DNA of 64,000 bases from Flavobacterium azooxidireducens. GTDB lineage: Bacteria; Bacteroidota; Bacteroidia; Flavobacteriales; Flavobacteriaceae. The notes beneath the pieces were generated by a model that saw nothing but the letters and a program-made list of their open reading frames with translations, was not told the DNA's origin and did no database searches. This document shows positions 17,145 through 24,614 of the stretch, in pieces (positions within the stretch are counted from its first letter, which is position 1; each line of letters starts with the position of its first letter). The stretch covers positions 1,984,001 through 2,048,000 of the forward strand of contig NZ_CP096205.1 of assembly GCF_023195775.1 (NCBI RefSeq), given 5' to 3'. Both the position numbers and the translations under genes were made by a program.

Positions 17145-18071
17145 ATGAACATCGAATCTCAAAAAGAAATAATATCCGGTTTTAAGCATCTAGAATTACT
17201 TGCCAATCAAGTAGTAGAAGGTTTTATTTCCGGAATGCATAAATCGCCTTTTCACGGTTTTTCTGCCGAGTTTGCCGAGCATAAAGTATACAATAAAGGT
17301 GAAAGCACCAAACACATCGATTGGAAATTATTTGCAAAAACTGACCGTCTTTATACCAAAAAGTATGAAGAAGAAACGAATTTGAGATGTCATTTAATTA
17401 TTGATAATTCTTCTTCGATGCATTTTCCTAAGTTAAAAAATGACGAACCTTTTTATGAAAGTAAAATAGGGTTTGCTGTTTTAGCTTCTGCGGTTTTGAT
17501 GAATTTGCTTAAGAAACAACGTGATGCCGTGGGTTTAAGTGTTTATTCGGATACGTATGAATATTATGCTCCCGAGAAAGGAAGTGATCGTCATCATCGA
17601 ATGGTTTTAAACAAATTGGAAGATTTATTAGAAAATCCGAAAATATCAAAACCAACCGAAACGGTTACATTTTTACATCAAATTGCCGAAAAAATGCAAC
17701 GTCGTTCGATGATTATTTTGTTTACCGATATGTTTCAATCCGGTGAAGAAGAAGCACTTTTTAACGCTCTTCAACATTTGAAACACAACAAACACAAAGT
17801 CGTTTTATTTCACGTTGTGGATGAAAAAAGAGAACTCAACTTCGATTTTGATAATGCTCCAAGAAAATTTATTGATGTTGAAACCGGAGAAACCGTCAAT
17901 TTATTTGCCGAAAATATCAAAGAAGCTTACGAAAAAAGTGTCGATTCCTATTTCAAAAAAGTAGCGATGACTTGTGCTCAAAACAAAATAAAATATGTTC
18001 CCGTGAATGTGGGAGCCAATTTTGAAAAAATATTAACTACATACTTGGTTGAAAAACAAATGTTTGGATAA
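17145..18071 (+). CDS. DUF58 domain protein (vWA-like)
   Basis: 308 residues. Contains HKSPFHGFSAEFAEHKVYNKGEST and IDWKLFAKTDRLYTKKYEEETN, the DUF58 signature, then a vWA-like segment with DNSSSM (about 85, MIDAS-type) and LFTDMF. DUF58 proteins usually sit beside a MoxR AAA ATPase and Bat-type vWA membrane proteins. Here those partners are absent, so the gene stands alone between an SDR and a tRNA. Probably a chaperone-like adaptor. The ATG is right for family alignment even though it leaves almost no leader. Confidence 0.9.
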   Translation: MNIESQKEIISGFKHLELLANQVVEGFISGMHKSPFHGFSAEFAEHKVYNKGESTKHIDWKLFAKTDRLYTKKYEEETNLRCHLIIDNSSSMHFPKLKNDEPFYESKIGFAVLASAVLMNLLKKQRDAVGLSVYSDTYEYYAPEKGSDRHHRMVLNKLEDLLENPKISKPTETVTFLHQIAEKMQRRSMIILFTDMFQSGEEEALFNALQHLKHNKHKVVLFHVVDEKRELNFDFDNAPRKFIDVETGETVNLFAENIKEAYEKSVDSYFKKVAMTCAQNKIKYVPVNVGANFEKILTTYLVEKQMFG

Positions 18072-18109
18072 TGATTGAAAAAATATTCCAAAAAAAGTAG
18101 TCAAAACAC

Positions 18110-18139
18110 TTGCAGATGTTGAAATCTGTTGTATATTTG
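18110..18139 (+). promoter_or_regulatory. Promoter of tRNA-Asp
   Basis: TTG (18110-18112), 19 bp, TATATTTG (18132-18139). The mature tRNA starts 18 bp downstream. Confidence 0.75.
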
Positions 18140-18157
18140 CAACCGCAATTAAGCGAA

Positions 18158-18231
18158 GGTTTGGTAGTTCAGTTGGTTAGAATACATGCCTGTCACGCAT
18201 GGGGTCGCGGGTTCGAGTCCCGTCCAGACCG
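18158..18231 (+). tRNA. tRNA-Asp (anticodon GTC)
   Basis: Cloverleaf readable by eye: acceptor GGTTTGG paired with CCAGACC (one G-U), D arm with GTTCAGTTGGTTAG, anticodon stem-loop ATGCCTGTCACGCAT with GTC, T arm GCGGGTTCGAGTCCCGT, discriminator G. CCA is not encoded. A terminator follows after 10 bp. Confidence 0.95.
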
Positions 18232-18241
18232 CTAAATTGGG

Positions 18242-18271
18242 AAAAGCGATTCAGAGATGAATCGCTTTTTT
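18242..18271 (+). terminator. tRNA-Asp terminator
   Basis: Stem AAAAGCGATTCA / TGAATCGCTTTT with a 4-base loop, running into T6. Confidence 0.88.
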
Positions 18272-18348
18272 GCCCAAAAAAGCATTTAAAATAGTTGTGT
18301 TGTTTTGGACGACCGAAAGGAAGTCCTGGTTTAGTAGTTAGACCAATG

Positions 18349-18380
18349 AAAAGCTTTCCACTTTTGTGGATAGCTTTTTT
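18349..18380 (+). terminator. Second hairpin with T run
   Basis: Stem AAAAGCTTTCCA / TGGATAGCTTTTTT with a 6-base loop. No gene is recognisable between it and the tRNA terminator, so it may end a short untranslated transcript or be a back-up terminator. Confidence 0.6.
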
Positions 18381-18404
18381 GATTTATAGCAGTTTCCCAC
18401 TCAG

Positions 18405-18433
18405 TTTGTCATTCCGACGATAGGAGGAATCCC
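18405..18433. repeat. Short interspersed palindromic element (GTCATTCCGA...GGAATC)
   Basis: GTCATTCCGACGATAGGA followed by GGAATCCC, with ATTCC/GGAAT arms. The same element, inverted, lies within hemW at 61905-61933. Here it lies directly upstream of the pseudouridine synthase gene. Confidence 0.7.
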
Positions 18434-18454
18434 ATTTAGTATTTGTACATTAAT

Positions 18455-19027
18455 ATGAATAACCACCGCCACTTCTTAATCCACAAACCCTACGGCTACC
18501 TCAGTCAATTTATCTATGAACTAAAGCGAACCAAAAAGTTGTTAGGCGAATTACACGATTTTCCGCCCGGAACGATGGCGATTGGTCGTTTAGACGAAGA
18601 TTCCGAAGGCTTACTCATTCTTACCACCGACGGAATGATGAGCGAAGTCGTACGAAGCAAAAAAGTAGAAAAGGAATATTATGCTCAAGTGGACGGAATC
18701 ATCACGCAAGAAGCCGTTGAACAACTTCAAAACGGTGTTTTAATTGGTTTTAAAGGAACCAAATACAAAACAAAAAAATGCCAAGCTAAATTGATTGATG
18801 ATCCAAATTTCCCTCTTCGTTCGCAAAAAATTCGTGATGAACGACACGGACCAACCTCTTGGGTTTCCATCACATTAACCGAGGGAAAGTTTAGACAAGT
18901 TCGAAAAATGACTTCAGCAGTATGTTTTCCCACATTGCGTTTAGTTCGTGTTAGAATTGGAAATTTTCACTTAGATAATTTGCAATCGGGAGAAGTTATG
19001 GAGATTGAAAGTGTTTTGGGGGTTTAA
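18455..19027 (+). CDS. rluE: 23S rRNA pseudouridine synthase, RluE type
   Basis: About 190 residues, RsuA/RluE family without an S4 domain. FLIHKPYGYLSQF at the N-terminus, catalytic aspartate in GRLDEDSEGLL (about 50), KEYYAQVDG, and C-terminal EGKFRQVRKM and RLVRVRIG. RluE-type enzymes convert uridine 2457 of 23S rRNA. I use ATG at 18455 rather than the in-frame TTG at 18443. The exact target is inferred from family similarity. The TspO gene is convergent 43 bp downstream with no terminator between them. Confidence 0.88.
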   Translation: MNNHRHFLIHKPYGYLSQFIYELKRTKKLLGELHDFPPGTMAIGRLDEDSEGLLILTTDGMMSEVVRSKKVEKEYYAQVDGIITQEAVEQLQNGVLIGFKGTKYKTKKCQAKLIDDPNFPLRSQKIRDERHGPTSWVSITLTEGKFRQVRKMTSAVCFPTLRLVRVRIGNFHLDNLQSGEVMEIESVLGV

Positions 19028-19069
19028 AAGAAAAAGAGATATGAATAAGCGACTAAAAAAACAAATTTT

Positions 19070-19546
19070 TTACCTATTCAACCACCAAATACTTCCATTC
19101 AAAATCATCGCAAAACTTACCCAAAGTAAATACGGTATCATCAATTTACTTGCCAACGCATCAATCGGTTTAAATAATTTGATTGTTTCAAAAATCATCA
19201 ACCAAAGCAACATGATTTCAGCTAAAGCTAAGAAAGGATTCTGTAATCCAAAAAATAAAAAACTCCACAACGCATTCAAAATCAATTGAATCACAAAAAC
19301 CCAAAGTGCTTTTTTAACCAAAACAGGAACAGTTTCCATTTTATTCCAAACTAATCCGGCACTCACACCCATCATCACATATAAAATTGTCCAAACCGGA
19401 GCAAATACTTCGTTAGGCGGATTAAAAAATGGTTTGTTTATGGTTGGATACCAAGTAGTAATTGAAGATTGTGTCACTAAACTCGAACCATAACCAACGC
19501 CCAAACAAACGGCAACGGCAATCGCAATTTTAACTATTTTTGACAT
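19070..19546 (-). CDS. tspO: TspO/MBR family protein
   Basis: 158 residues, five membrane helices, tryptophan-rich. FNPPNEVFAPVWTILYVMMGVSAGLVW and the ending FVIQLILNALWSFLFFGLQNP plus LLWVSFAMILNGSIWWLNR are diagnostic. TspO proteins bind porphyrins and cholesterol-like ligands in the outer or cytoplasmic membrane and act in tetrapyrrole or stress signalling. It is divergent from the mevalonate decarboxylase gene (gap 87 bp). Confidence 0.93.
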   Translation of the reverse strand: MSKIVKIAIAVAVCLGVGYGSSLVTQSSITTWYPTINKPFFNPPNEVFAPVWTILYVMMGVSAGLVWNKMETVPVLVKKALWVFVIQLILNALWSFLFFGLQNPFLALAEIMLLWLMIFETIKLFKPIDALASKLMIPYLLWVSFAMILNGSIWWLNR

Positions 19547-19633
19547 ACTAATTTTTATTCAAAAGTAACAAATCTGCTTTCAAAAAAAGAGTGAATCATT
19601 CAAAAAATGTATCTTTGCCCAAAAATAAATTGA

Positions 19634-20716
19634 ATGCTGTCACCTTCAGATTTTATTCCTAAAAATTATCAGAAAACGGTCGAAAATGGAAGTTTTCAAT
19701 GGTCGGCTCCCAGCAATATTGCCTTAGTGAAATATTGGGGAAAAAAGGAAAACCAAATTCCTGCCAATCCCTCCATCAGTTTTACGTTGAAAAATTGCAA
19801 AACAATCACAAAGCTGTCTTTTTCTAAAATTGAAAAAACAGATAATTTTTCATTCGATTTATTATTTGAAGGAAAACCAAAAGAATCATTCCGACCAAAA
19901 ATTCAAAAATTTCTTGAACGAGTTGAGGTTTATTTACCTTTTTTAAAAGAGTATCATTTTACGATTGATACGCAAAATACATTTCCGCATAGTTCAGGAA
20001 TTGCGTCTTCGGCTTCCGGAATGGCAGCGTTGGCGGTGAATTTTATGAGTTTAGAAAAGGAATTAAATCCTGAAATGACCGATGAATATTTTAATCAAAA
20101 AGCATCTTTTTTGGCTAGATTAGGTTCAGGAAGTGCTTGCAGAAGTATAAAAGGCGAAGTCGTTATTTGGGGAAATCATCAGCAAACCGAGAATAGTTCT
20201 GATTTATTTGGGATTGAATTTTCAGATCTTCATCCAAATTTTAAAAATTATCAAGACACGATTTTATTAGTAGATAAAGGTGAAAAACAAGTTTCCAGCA
20301 CATTAGGTCACGATTTGATGAATGGTCATCCGTATGCGGAAAAGCGATTTGAACAAGCTCATCATAATTTATCGAAAATTAAATCTATTTTAGCAAAAGG
20401 TGATGTGAATGAATTTGTGAAACTGGTTGAAAGTGAGGCATTAACTCTTCATTCGATGATGATGACTTCAATGCCGTATTTTATTTTGATGAAGCCTAAT
20501 ACGTTGGAAATCATCAACAAAATTTGGAAATTCAGACAAGAAACAGCCATTCAAGTTTGTTTCACATTAGATGCCGGTGCAAATGTTCACGTCCTTTATC
20601 CCGCAAACGTTCGCGAAGAAGTCTTGCAATTTATTAAGAATGAATTAGTTGTGCATTGTCAAAACGAACAGTATATTTGCGATGAAATTGGAAACGGAGC
20701 TATGTTTTTGGAATAA
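19634..20716 (+). CDS. mvaD: Diphosphomevalonate decarboxylase
   Basis: 360 residues, GHMP kinase superfamily. SAPSNIALVKYWGKK near the N-terminus, the ATP loop in HSSGIASSASGMAALA (about 117-132), RLGSGSACRS and a C-terminal DAGANVHVLYP. It makes isopentenyl diphosphate from mevalonate diphosphate, the last step of the mevalonate pathway. A -7 box TATCTTTG lies at 19610-19617. The mevalonate kinase gene is downstream at 21275 with a toxin-antitoxin pair between. The family is clear; mevalonate-3-kinase type variants are unlikely. Confidence 0.94.
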   Translation: MLSPSDFIPKNYQKTVENGSFQWSAPSNIALVKYWGKKENQIPANPSISFTLKNCKTITKLSFSKIEKTDNFSFDLLFEGKPKESFRPKIQKFLERVEVYLPFLKEYHFTIDTQNTFPHSSGIASSASGMAALAVNFMSLEKELNPEMTDEYFNQKASFLARLGSGSACRSIKGEVVIWGNHQQTENSSDLFGIEFSDLHPNFKNYQDTILLVDKGEKQVSSTLGHDLMNGHPYAEKRFEQAHHNLSKIKSILAKGDVNEFVKLVESEALTLHSMMMTSMPYFILMKPNTLEIINKIWKFRQETAIQVCFTLDAGANVHVLYPANVREEVLQFIKNELVVHCQNEQYICDEIGNGAMFLE

Positions 20717-20746
20717 AAAAAGTAGTATCTTTATAAAAAATTTGTG

Positions 20747-20980
20747 ATGGACATTCAATTAGAAAAGCAAAAATTAATTAAAATGCTGACAGAAACCAAC
20801 GATGTTTCTATCATCAATGCGATTAAGAATGTTTTTAAAACCCAAAAAAAAGACTTTTGGGAAGAATTGACCCAAGAGCAACGTGATGAAATTGAAGAAG
20901 GAGAACGAGAAATTGAACGAGGTGAATATGTAACTTTTGAATCAATTTTAGACAAATATGGATACAAGCCGAAACGTTAA
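20747..20980 (+). CDS. Antitoxin of a RelE/ParE-type module
   Basis: 77 residues, acidic C-terminal region (WEELTQEQRDEIEEGEREIERGEYVTFESILDKYGYK), the pattern of small antitoxins paired with RelE/ParE toxins in Bacteroidota. The toxin start overlaps its end by 23 bp. I prefer ATG at 20747 over the GTG three bases earlier. Confidence 0.8.
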   Translation: MDIQLEKQKLIKMLTETNDVSIINAIKNVFKTQKKDFWEELTQEQRDEIEEGEREIERGEYVTFESILDKYGYKPKR

Positions 20981-21266
20981 ATTTTCTATACAAGCCGATA
21001 AATCATTAGAGAAAATTTTAAATTATTTATTTAGAGAACATTCAAAAAAATTGCAAACAGATTTTTTAGATAAGTTATATTTTTCATTGAATGCAATTAA
21101 ATTAAATCCGGAAAGTTTTCCAAAATCGGAAATAAATAAAAAGCAATATCGTTGTGTAGTTTCTTGGCAAACTACTTTATATTATAGATTTAATAGTAAG
21201 GAAATCAGAGTGCTTGCGTTATTTGACACTCGGATGAATCCTGAAAAAATAAAAAAGATTAAATAA
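20958..21266 (+). CDS. RelE/ParE-superfamily toxin
   Basis: 102 residues, beta-rich RelE/ParE fold: FSIQADKSLEKILNYLF, FPKSEINKKQYRCVVSWQTTLYYRFNSKEIRVLALFDTRMNPEKI. RelE members cut mRNA in the ribosome and ParE members poison gyrase. The substitution pattern near VSWQTTLYYR looks closer to ParE, but this cannot be decided here. It lies in the middle of the mevalonate cluster, 8 bp before mevalonate kinase, so read-through could link the two. Confidence 0.85.
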   Translation: MDTSRNVKFSIQADKSLEKILNYLFREHSKKLQTDFLDKLYFSLNAIKLNPESFPKSEINKKQYRCVVSWQTTLYYRFNSKEIRVLALFDTRMNPEKIKKIK

Positions 21267-21274
21267 GCAAGAAT

Positions 21275-22213
21275 ATGAAAGGACCACTTTTTTACTCAAA
21301 AATTCTTCTATTTGGAGAATATGGAATCATAAAAGATTCAAAAGGACTTTCTATCCCTTATAATTTTTATAACGGAGCATTGAAAGTGAGTGAAAATCCG
21401 TCGCCGGAAGCAATCAAATCGAACGAAAGTTTACGACGATTTACTGCTCATTTAGAGCAATTGCAAGACGAGCAACCAGAGTTGGTGACTTTCAATTTAG
21501 AATTACTTCAGCAAGATATTGATAGAGGAATGTATTTTGATTCTTCAATTCCGCAAGGCTATGGTGTTGGAAGTAGCGGTGCTTTAGTCGCTGCTATTTA
21601 TGATAAATATGCCAACAATAAAATCACGGTTTTAGAGAATTTAACCCGCGAAAAATTATTACAATTAAAAGCAGTTTTTTCGCAAATGGAATCTTTTTTC
21701 CACGGAAAAAGCTCTGGTTTAGATCCATTAAATAGCTACTTAAGTTTGCCGATTTTAATCAATTCAAAAGATAATATAGAACCAACCGGAATTCCGTCTC
21801 AAGTTACGAATGGAAAAGGTGCTGTATTTTTGTTAGATTCCGGAATTATTGGTGAAACTGCTCCGATGGTCAATATTTTTATGGAGAATTTGAAAGATCA
21901 AGGATTTAGAAGAATGCTTAAAACGCAATTTGTTAAACACACCGATGCTTGTGTAGAAAACTTTTTGCAAGGCGATATAAAATCTCTTTTTAGCAACACC
22001 AAAAAATTATCTAAAGTGGTGTTGAATAATTTTAAACCAATGATTCCTGAACAATTTCACAATGTTTGGCAAAACGGAATCGATACAAATGACTATTATT
22101 TAAAACTTTGTGGTTCCGGCGGTGGAGGCTACATTCTTGGTTTTACACAAGATTTGGAAAAAGCCAAAGCTTCATTAAAAGACTATAAACTAGAAGTTGT
22201 TTATCAATTTTAA
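21275..22213 (+). CDS. mvk: Mevalonate kinase (GHMP family)
   Basis: 312 residues. Start MKGPLFYSKILLFGEYGIIKDSKGLSIPY is the GHMP substrate loop; ATP loop PQGYGVGSSGALVAAIYD (about 90-107); C-terminal KLCGSGGGGYILGF. Phosphorylates mevalonate. The order mvaD, mvk and UbiA-type transferase is common in Flavobacteriaceae. Phosphomevalonate kinase is not present in the window. A terminator at 22221-22248 separates it from the UbiA gene. Confidence 0.9.
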   Translation: MKGPLFYSKILLFGEYGIIKDSKGLSIPYNFYNGALKVSENPSPEAIKSNESLRRFTAHLEQLQDEQPELVTFNLELLQQDIDRGMYFDSSIPQGYGVGSSGALVAAIYDKYANNKITVLENLTREKLLQLKAVFSQMESFFHGKSSGLDPLNSYLSLPILINSKDNIEPTGIPSQVTNGKGAVFLLDSGIIGETAPMVNIFMENLKDQGFRRMLKTQFVKHTDACVENFLQGDIKSLFSNTKKLSKVVLNNFKPMIPEQFHNVWQNGIDTNDYYLKLCGSGGGGYILGFTQDLEKAKASLKDYKLEVVYQF

Positions 22214-22220
22214 AAACATA

Positions 22221-22248
22221 AAAAATCAAGAATTCCACTTGATTTTTT
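22221..22248 (+). terminator. Terminator after mevalonate kinase
   Basis: AAAAATCAAG / CTTGATTTTTT stem with a 7-base loop, 8 bp after the stop and 10 bp before the next gene. Confidence 0.78.
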
Positions 22249-22257
22249 CTTTATACT

Positions 22258-23211
22258 ATGGCATTATCCAGAAAAAATAAATTGATTTTAATGAAAATAA
22301 TCAGTTTGTTTTCGGTGGTAAGAGGCTATAATATTCCGATTATCATTTTAGCTCAATACCTCTCGGCGATTTTTATTTTGTCTCCGAAAACAAGGGCTTT
22401 GGATGTCATTTTAGATTTCAATCTGTTTATTATCGTATTGGCTTCTACGTTAACAATCGCATCAGGTTATATCATTAATAGTTTTTACGACAGTCAGAAA
22501 GATTTAATCAATAAACCCAATAAAACAATGTTGGATCGATTGGTTTCGCAAAAAACTAAATTGCAAGTTTATTTCGGACTTAATTTTTTTGTATTTCTGA
22601 TTGCAACTTTGGTTTCTTGGCGAGCTGTTTTCTTTTTTTCTGCTTATATTTTTCTGATTTGGTTTTATTCGCATAAGATAAAAAAATACCCAATTATCGG
22701 AAATATCACGGCTGCTTTGTTGGCAATTTTACCCTTTTTCGCCATTTTATTATATTATCAAAAAATTGATTCCATTCTTCAGAATTTGAACAACGAAAAA
22801 TATTATGTCATTTTTGCACATGCTTCTTTCTTGTTTCTATTGATTTTAATTCGAGAAATGATCAAAGATTTAGAAAATATTATTGGCGATTTAGTTCAAA
22901 ATTATAGAACAATTCCGGTAATTTTAGGCGAATCTTTTTCTAAAAAAGTTATTACTTTTCTGGTTTTATGTACAGTGATTCCGGTCTATATTCTAATCGA
23001 AATTTATGATGTTGGTTATATGGACATCTATTTTTATGCAAGTTTTGTCATTTTAATCTTCTTCCTAATCAAATTATGGAAATCAGATTCTAAAGAAAAT
23101 TACTTTCTTTTGCACAACATTATTAAGTTTATCATCGTTGCCGGAGTTTTTAGTATTGTTCTAATTAAGCCCTCCGTTTTGGTGCATGGGAGAGATGTTT
23201 TGGCCATATAA
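22258..23211 (+). CDS. UbiA-family prenyltransferase
   Basis: 317 residues with about eight membrane helices. The first Asp-rich motif is INSFYDSQKDLINKPNKTM and the second is in IREMIKDLENIIGDLVQNYRTIPV. In Flavobacteriaceae this neighbour of the mevalonate genes is usually annotated as geranylgeranylglycerol-phosphate geranylgeranyltransferase. It would use the prenyl diphosphate made by the cluster, but the acceptor is not proven. Other options are menaquinone or heme-type prenylation. The start might be a later ATG (MKIISLF), giving a slightly shorter protein. Confidence 0.87.
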   Translation: MALSRKNKLILMKIISLFSVVRGYNIPIIILAQYLSAIFILSPKTRALDVILDFNLFIIVLASTLTIASGYIINSFYDSQKDLINKPNKTMLDRLVSQKTKLQVYFGLNFFVFLIATLVSWRAVFFFSAYIFLIWFYSHKIKKYPIIGNITAALLAILPFFAILLYYQKIDSILQNLNNEKYYVIFAHASFLFLLILIREMIKDLENIIGDLVQNYRTIPVILGESFSKKVITFLVLCTVIPVYILIEIYDVGYMDIYFYASFVILIFFLIKLWKSDSKENYFLLHNIIKFIIVAGVFSIVLIKPSVLVHGRDVLAI

Positions 23212-23277
23212 AGCTGAAAAGTAAAACAACTTCCAATTCCAATTTCCAATTGCGTATCTTTGCAAAAATTTTCAAGG

Positions 23278-24183
23278 ATGGACAAGAAAGACGGAAGCAA
23301 CAGAAAATCAACTTCCAACAGAACTACAAAGGGTAAATCAACGGGTTTTAGTAAACCAAAACCAGCAATGGATAAGCGTTCGCAAAAGCCTAAAAAAGCA
23401 ACAGCAACAGCAGCAAAAACTACTGGATCAAAAACTACAGCAGCAACTCCCGCAGCTAAACCAAAAGTAAAATCAGACGATATTCGTTTAAATAAATACA
23501 TATCCAATTCCGGTGCTTGTTCGCGTCGTGATGCCGATATCTACATTCAATCAGGAAACGTAAAAGTAAACGGTGTCGTTATTACTGAAATGGGTTATCA
23601 AGTAAAACCCGGAGATGTGGTTAATTTTGATGGGTCAACGATTATTCCTGAAAAGAAAGAATATATTTTATTGAACAAACCCAAAAACTTCACCACTTCG
23701 GTGGAAGATGATCGCGATATGCGAAATGTTTTCGAATTAATCAAAAATTCTACACAAGCCAAAGTACAAGCGATTGGTAGAATGGATAAAAACACAACCG
23801 GATTATTGTTGTTTACGAATGATACTGATATGATTCGTAAATTCAGTTTGCCAAATCAAAAATCGACAAAAATTTATCAGGTTACATTAGATAAAAACCT
23901 AAAATTTGAAGATTTAGAAAAAATTTCAGGGGGTGTTTCATTTGATGAACATAAATTGTATGTAGATGAAATCAGTTATATTGAAGATCAACCAAAAACA
24001 GAAATTGGTATAAAACTTAGAACTCCAAACGTAAAAGTGGTTCGTGCTATTTTTGAAAAATTCAAATATGATGTTTTAAAAGTAGATCGCGTTTCTTTTG
24101 CCGGATTAACCAAAAAGAATTTACCAAGAGGAAATTGGCGATTTTTAACGGAGCAAGAAATCATTAACTTGAAAAATTATTAA
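23278..24183 (+). CDS. rluB: RNA pseudouridine synthase, RluB type
   Basis: 301 residues. A low-complexity basic N-terminus rich in K, T and A (about 1-60) precedes an S4 domain (IRLNKYISNSGACSRRDAD) and the catalytic domain with YILLNKPKNFTTS, catalytic Asp in GRMDKNTTGLLLF and TPNVKVVRAIFEKF. Modifies 23S rRNA. I use ATG at 23278; an in-frame TTG at 23260 lies within the -7 box TATCTTTG (23255-23262), so it cannot be a sensible start. Its stop overlaps the start of the next gene by one base (TAATG). Confidence 0.92.
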   Translation: MDKKDGSNRKSTSNRTTKGKSTGFSKPKPAMDKRSQKPKKATATAAKTTGSKTTAATPAAKPKVKSDDIRLNKYISNSGACSRRDADIYIQSGNVKVNGVVITEMGYQVKPGDVVNFDGSTIIPEKKEYILLNKPKNFTTSVEDDRDMRNVFELIKNSTQAKVQAIGRMDKNTTGLLLFTNDTDMIRKFSLPNQKSTKIYQVTLDKNLKFEDLEKISGGVSFDEHKLYVDEISYIEDQPKTEIGIKLRTPNVKVVRAIFEKFKYDVLKVDRVSFAGLTKKNLPRGNWRFLTEQEIINLKNY

Positions 24184-24545
24184 TGAATTCACAAGAAATC
24201 ACCTCTGTCGCTTTCAAATGGTTTGATGCTTTTAATCAGCATAATTTAGAGCAATTATTGTCATTGTATGATGATAATGCTCAACATTACAGTCCGAAAT
24301 TAAAAATAAAAAAGCCTGAGACAAATGGTTTTGTAACTGGAAAAGATGCTTTGAGAGAGTGGTGGAAAGATGCTTTTGATCGATTGCCTTCTTTACAATA
24401 TAAAGTCACTTCGTTAACTGCAAATTCTGACCGGGTTTTTATGGAATATGTTCGATCTGTAAACGACGAAGAAGACTTATTAGTCGCAGAAGTGCTTGAA
24501 ATCAGAGATGGTAAAATTGTTTTCTCAAGAGTTTACCACGGATAA
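24183..24545 (+). CDS. SnoaL-like NTF2-fold protein
   Basis: 120 residues, cytosolic (no signal peptide). Helix FKWFDAFNQHNLEQLLSLYDDNAQHYSPKL, DALREWWKDAFDRLPSLQYKV and the closing VLEIRDGKIVFSRVYHG match the SnoaL/steroid-isomerase-like group. Its start overlaps the rluB stop, so translation is coupled, but a functional link is not evident. Confidence 0.85.
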   Translation: MNSQEITSVAFKWFDAFNQHNLEQLLSLYDDNAQHYSPKLKIKKPETNGFVTGKDALREWWKDAFDRLPSLQYKVTSLTANSDRVFMEYVRSVNDEEDLLVAEVLEIRDGKIVFSRVYHG

Positions 24546-24554
24546 AATAAAATT

Positions 24555-24592
24555 AAAAAATCCCGAAATGATAATCATTCCGGGATTTTTTT
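24555..24592. terminator. Bidirectional terminator
   Basis: AAAAAATCCCGAAATGAT / ATCATTCCGGGATTTTTTT between convergent genes. Long stem with A-run and T-run, so it can work in both directions. Confidence 0.9.
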
Positions 24593-24614
24593 CGAATTAA
24601 CCTAACCTATATAA

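Noticed and set aside
18298..18348. A second, degenerate tRNA (CTGGTTTAGTAGTTAGACCA)
   Set aside because: Only a D-arm-like stretch is present; no acceptor pairing, anticodon arm or T arm can be built.
19005..19289. 94-codon plus-strand frame at the end of the RluE-type gene
   Set aside because: Mostly antisense to tspO, whose tryptophan-rich helices are clear.
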